A DNA stretch of 64,000 nt from the NCBI RefSeq assembly GCF_002980575.1, contig NZ_PVBS01000001.1, positions 744,001-808,000 on the forward strand, read 5' to 3'. This DNA comes from Sphingobacterium gobiense (GTDB lineage: Bacteria; Bacteroidota; Bacteroidia; Sphingobacteriales; Sphingobacteriaceae). A model generated the notes under the pieces. That model saw only the letters and a list, made by a program, of their open reading frames with translations, was not told the DNA's origin and did no database searches. How positions within the stretch are numbered: position 1 is the stretch's first letter; every line of letters begins with the position of its first letter. Made by a program: the position numbers and the translations under genes. Below, one piece after another: positions 62,507 to 64,000 of the stretch.

Positions 62507-62875
62507 TTATACTTTTTCGAATTTTTGTTGCCGAACCACTAGAACTAGCTCTTCGTCCAATGCTAGATATCCATATTCATAGACAAAAAAATAAACTTGC
62601 CCTTTGGCATTACTAAATTGATTGGTAAAAAAAACAAAATCAAATCCTTTAGACAGTAGTTTTTCACGAGATACTTTCTGCATTTTTTCTTTACCCAATA
62701 TCTTACCGAGAACTTGCCGGTTACGCTTCAATGTGTCGTTAATTTTTCGCACAAAACTATTCGGAAGACTATTTCTTTTATTGTTGTAAGCATTCCGACA
62801 GGCGTCATGACAAAAGCGTTTATCCGACCGCCCAACGACAGACTCGCCACAAGTCAAACACATACGTTTTTCCAT
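62507..62875 (-). CDS. Small zinc-ribbon protein of unknown function
   Basis: A 122-residue protein. The N-terminus MCLTCGESVVGRSDKRFCHDACRNAY has a C-x2-C-x11-C-x3-C zinc-finger pattern like those in DUF2116 and MYM-type fingers. The middle is strongly basic (KINDTLKRNRQVLGKILGKEK), and the C-terminal part is strand-rich with FVYEYGYLALDEELVLVV. Nucleic-acid binding is plausible from the finger and basic helix. It is transcribed away from ssb, and the palindromic repeats at 62899-62940 lie just upstream, so it may bind or be controlled through them. Confidence 0.7.
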   Translation of the reverse strand: MEKRMCLTCGESVVGRSDKRFCHDACRNAYNNKRNSLPNSFVRKINDTLKRNRQVLGKILGKEKMQKVSREKLLSKGFDFVFFTNQFSNAKGQVYFFVYEYGYLALDEELVLVVRQQKFEKV

Positions 62876-62898
62876 ATTTTACATAATTCTTTTATTAT

Positions 62899-62940
62899 AC
62901 AAACGTTTGTAAACGCTTATAAACGTTTATAAACGCTTAT
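62899..62940. repeat. Four tandem 10-bp repeats with two 12-bp palindromes
   Basis: AAACGTTTGT, AAACGCTTAT, AAACGTTTAT and AAACGCTTAT follow each other without gaps from 62901. Within them ACAAACGTTTGT (62899-62910) and ATAAACGTTTAT (62919-62930) are perfect palindromes with centres 20 bp apart, two helical turns. The array is 23 bp upstream of the zinc-ribbon gene and 123 bp upstream of ssb. It looks like a regulator-binding array. Confidence 0.8.
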
Positions 62941-63063
62941 AATTGGTTAACTACCGGCTAGTATAAACCAGCTTTCGCAACTTTGAATTGTCAAAGGCGA
63001 ATGCCAATAACACTATAAATGTAAAATATCTAAAGTGGATTTACAACTAAAATTTCAATATTT

Positions 63064-63462
63064 ATGAGCACATTAATCAATGCAGTACAGCTTATCGGAC
63101 GTTTGGGAGCCGATGTAGAAGTGAAAACAACGACAAACGGGACCAAAGTTTCCAACGTGCGTTTAGCCACAAACGAGTATTCCAAAAACAGTCAAGGAGA
63201 GTGGGTAGAAACCACTTATTGGCATAGTTTGGTATTTTGGGGGAAACTCGCGGAGAAACTAGAAAGAAAAGGAAAAAAGGGTACGCGCTTATTGATCCAA
63301 GGTTCTTTAGTATATCGTGATTACATTGATGTCAATAATATCAAAAGAGAAGTTACGGATATACGCGTGCACCAGTTTACGGTGCTGGATAGTCAGGCGG
63401 AAAACACATCGTTGTTGGAGGTTCCTTCGGAAGGCGAAGAGGAGACCGATCATCTCCCTTAA
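63064..63462 (+). CDS. ssb: Single-stranded DNA-binding protein
   Basis: A 132-residue OB-fold protein that coats single-stranded DNA. AVQLIGRLGADVEVKTTTNGTKVSNVRLATNEY and TTYWHSLVFWGKLAEKLERKGKKGTRLLIQGSL are standard SSB blocks. The usual flexible tail is short, and the C-terminus reads EGEEETDHLP, without the final Phe of the DDxPF tip that binds partner proteins. It may be an accessory SSB instead of the main replicative one. Confidence 0.92.
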   Translation: MSTLINAVQLIGRLGADVEVKTTTNGTKVSNVRLATNEYSKNSQGEWVETTYWHSLVFWGKLAEKLERKGKKGTRLLIQGSLVYRDYIDVNNIKREVTDIRVHQFTVLDSQAENTSLLEVPSEGEEETDHLP

Positions 63463-63466
63463 AACG

Positions 63467-63510
63467 GCCGCGGGTGCGTATCTTACTTAAGGCACCCGCG
63501 GCTTTTTTTT
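63467..63510 (+). terminator. Terminator of ssb
   Basis: GCCGCGGGTGC and GCACCCGCGGC are perfect 11-bp GC-rich arms around a 14-nt loop, followed by eight T. It starts five bp after the ssb stop codon. Confidence 0.95.
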
Positions 63511-63577
63511 CGTTCTTGTATCAGGTAATTATCGAAATTAGAATCAGCTATTAATGTCGACATAAAAAATGATTTAG

Positions 63578-64000
63578 TTAAAAATCCCAGCCGGCAGCTT
63601 TCGCTATTTTTTTGGGGATGTCGGTGTTCTCCATCTTATGCGTAAATCCCTCAGCTCCTGCTCCAATAGCAAATATGGGAATATACGCTGCTGAATGTCC
63701 CCCTGATGCCCAGCTAACCGAACCTTTTTTATTTAATATTTTAATCGCCTCGCTTGCCAATTTATCATCGTTAGCGTATAAGCTTTTTGAGGTTTCCGTC
63801 TCATGGCGTACGAAGCTCTTCTCATATATTGCGACAAGCATTTTTTCCTCGTCTTCGCTCACCGCTACATCAGCGAAAAGCCCTACATTTTCCATTAAGA
63901 CATTTTTTACTTCGTCCCAACGCACTTCTTCTTTCGTCGCTCTCAAATCAGCTAATAACGTAGACAATGTCCCCTGCGATACCCGTTGATTTGCTAATAG
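63578..64000 (-). CDS. Alkaline phosphatase (PhoA family), C-terminal part
   Basis: The frame is open to the right window edge, giving the last 140 residues of a phosphomonoesterase. The segment SWASGGHSAAYIPIFAIGAGAEGF contains the conserved Gly-His zinc-ligand motif of alkaline phosphatases (GGH followed by variable residues and PIFAIGPGA-like text), and MENTDIPKKIAKAAGW is the family's typical C-terminus. The catalytic serine lies outside the window. The start codon is not in view. Confidence 0.85.
   Translation of the reverse strand, partial: LLANQRVSQGTLSTLLADLRATKEEVRWDEVKNVLMENVGLFADVAVSEDEEKMLVAIYEKSFVRHETETSKSLYANDDKLASEAIKILNKKGSVSWASGGHSAAYIPIFAIGAGAEGFTHKMENTDIPKKIAKAAGWDF

Noticed and set aside
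62899..62940. Replication or plasmid-type iterons
   Set aside because: Only 10-bp units, no rep gene, no AT-rich unwinding region or DnaA boxes next to them; an operator is simpler.

Overview
The window comes from a member of the Bacteroidota, most likely the family Sphingobacteriaceae (Sphingobacterium or a close relative). The reasons are a SusC/SusD-type starch locus, Tat-exported Gfo/Idh/MocA dehydrogenases, a DnaE polymerase with its proofreading exonuclease fused at the N-terminus, weak Shine-Dalgarno signals, and several promoters of the Bacteroidota form TTTG-N19/20-TAnnTTTG. The genus is an inference from gene content; no 16S gene is present.

Layout. 1-3730: end of the sulfate adenylyltransferase genes cysDN, then glutamate dehydrogenase and a small unknown gene, all forward. 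4020-13381: an eight-gene reverse operon for periplasmic oxidation of a sugar or glycoside. It encodes a GMC flavoprotein with its Tat-exported small subunit, two Tat-exported Gfo/Idh/MocA oxidoreductases, an exported TIM-barrel isomerase-like protein, an MFS permease, an ApbE flavin transferase and a formylglycine-generating-enzyme-like protein that lacks the catalytic cysteines. 13600-21914: a PagL-like lipid A deacylase, a 360-bp intergenic repeat-like element, two lipoproteins, and housekeeping genes (pyrF, a TlpA-type thioredoxin, an RluA-type pseudouridine synthase, panB, obgE, adk). 21976-25567: tRNA-Arg and tRNA-Thr with a truncated Crp/Fnr gene between them, then clpB.

25578-41180: a complete starch/maltose utilisation locus. 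A LacI-family gene precedes a promoter carrying palindromic operators, followed by a reverse operon: surface amylase, SusC, SusD, SusE, periplasmic GH13, beta-phosphoglucomutase, GH65 phosphorylase and an MFS sugar transporter. The implied route is starch to maltodextrin at the surface, import, cleavage to maltose in the periplasm, transport, phosphorolysis to glucose plus beta-glucose-1-phosphate, and conversion to glucose-6-phosphate. The sequential phosphorylase route replaces the alpha-glucosidase of the classical Bacteroides sus system.

41284-49573: a UbiA prenyltransferase, the YsxC/EngB GTPase, a cupin, a CvpA-CAP fusion protein, a thiamine salvage operon thiM-thiE-thiD under a TPP riboswitch, and a two-gene ABC-2 exporter. 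49658-52811 is the least explained stretch: tRNA-His, an AraC-type regulator, an array of 84-bp tandem repeats directly after it, a long perfect hairpin, and two genes of unknown function. 52898-64000: htpG, an SMP-30/gluconolactonase, a DUF4256 protein, trxA, dnaE, a DUF4230 protein, a structured intergenic region, a small zinc-ribbon protein with a palindromic 10-bp repeat array upstream, an ssb gene with an unusual C-terminus, and the 3' part of an alkaline phosphatase gene.

The strongest candidates for something not yet described are the eight-gene oxidation operon with its inactive-looking FGE homologue and orphan ApbE, and the 84-bp repeat/hairpin region with its two orphan genes.
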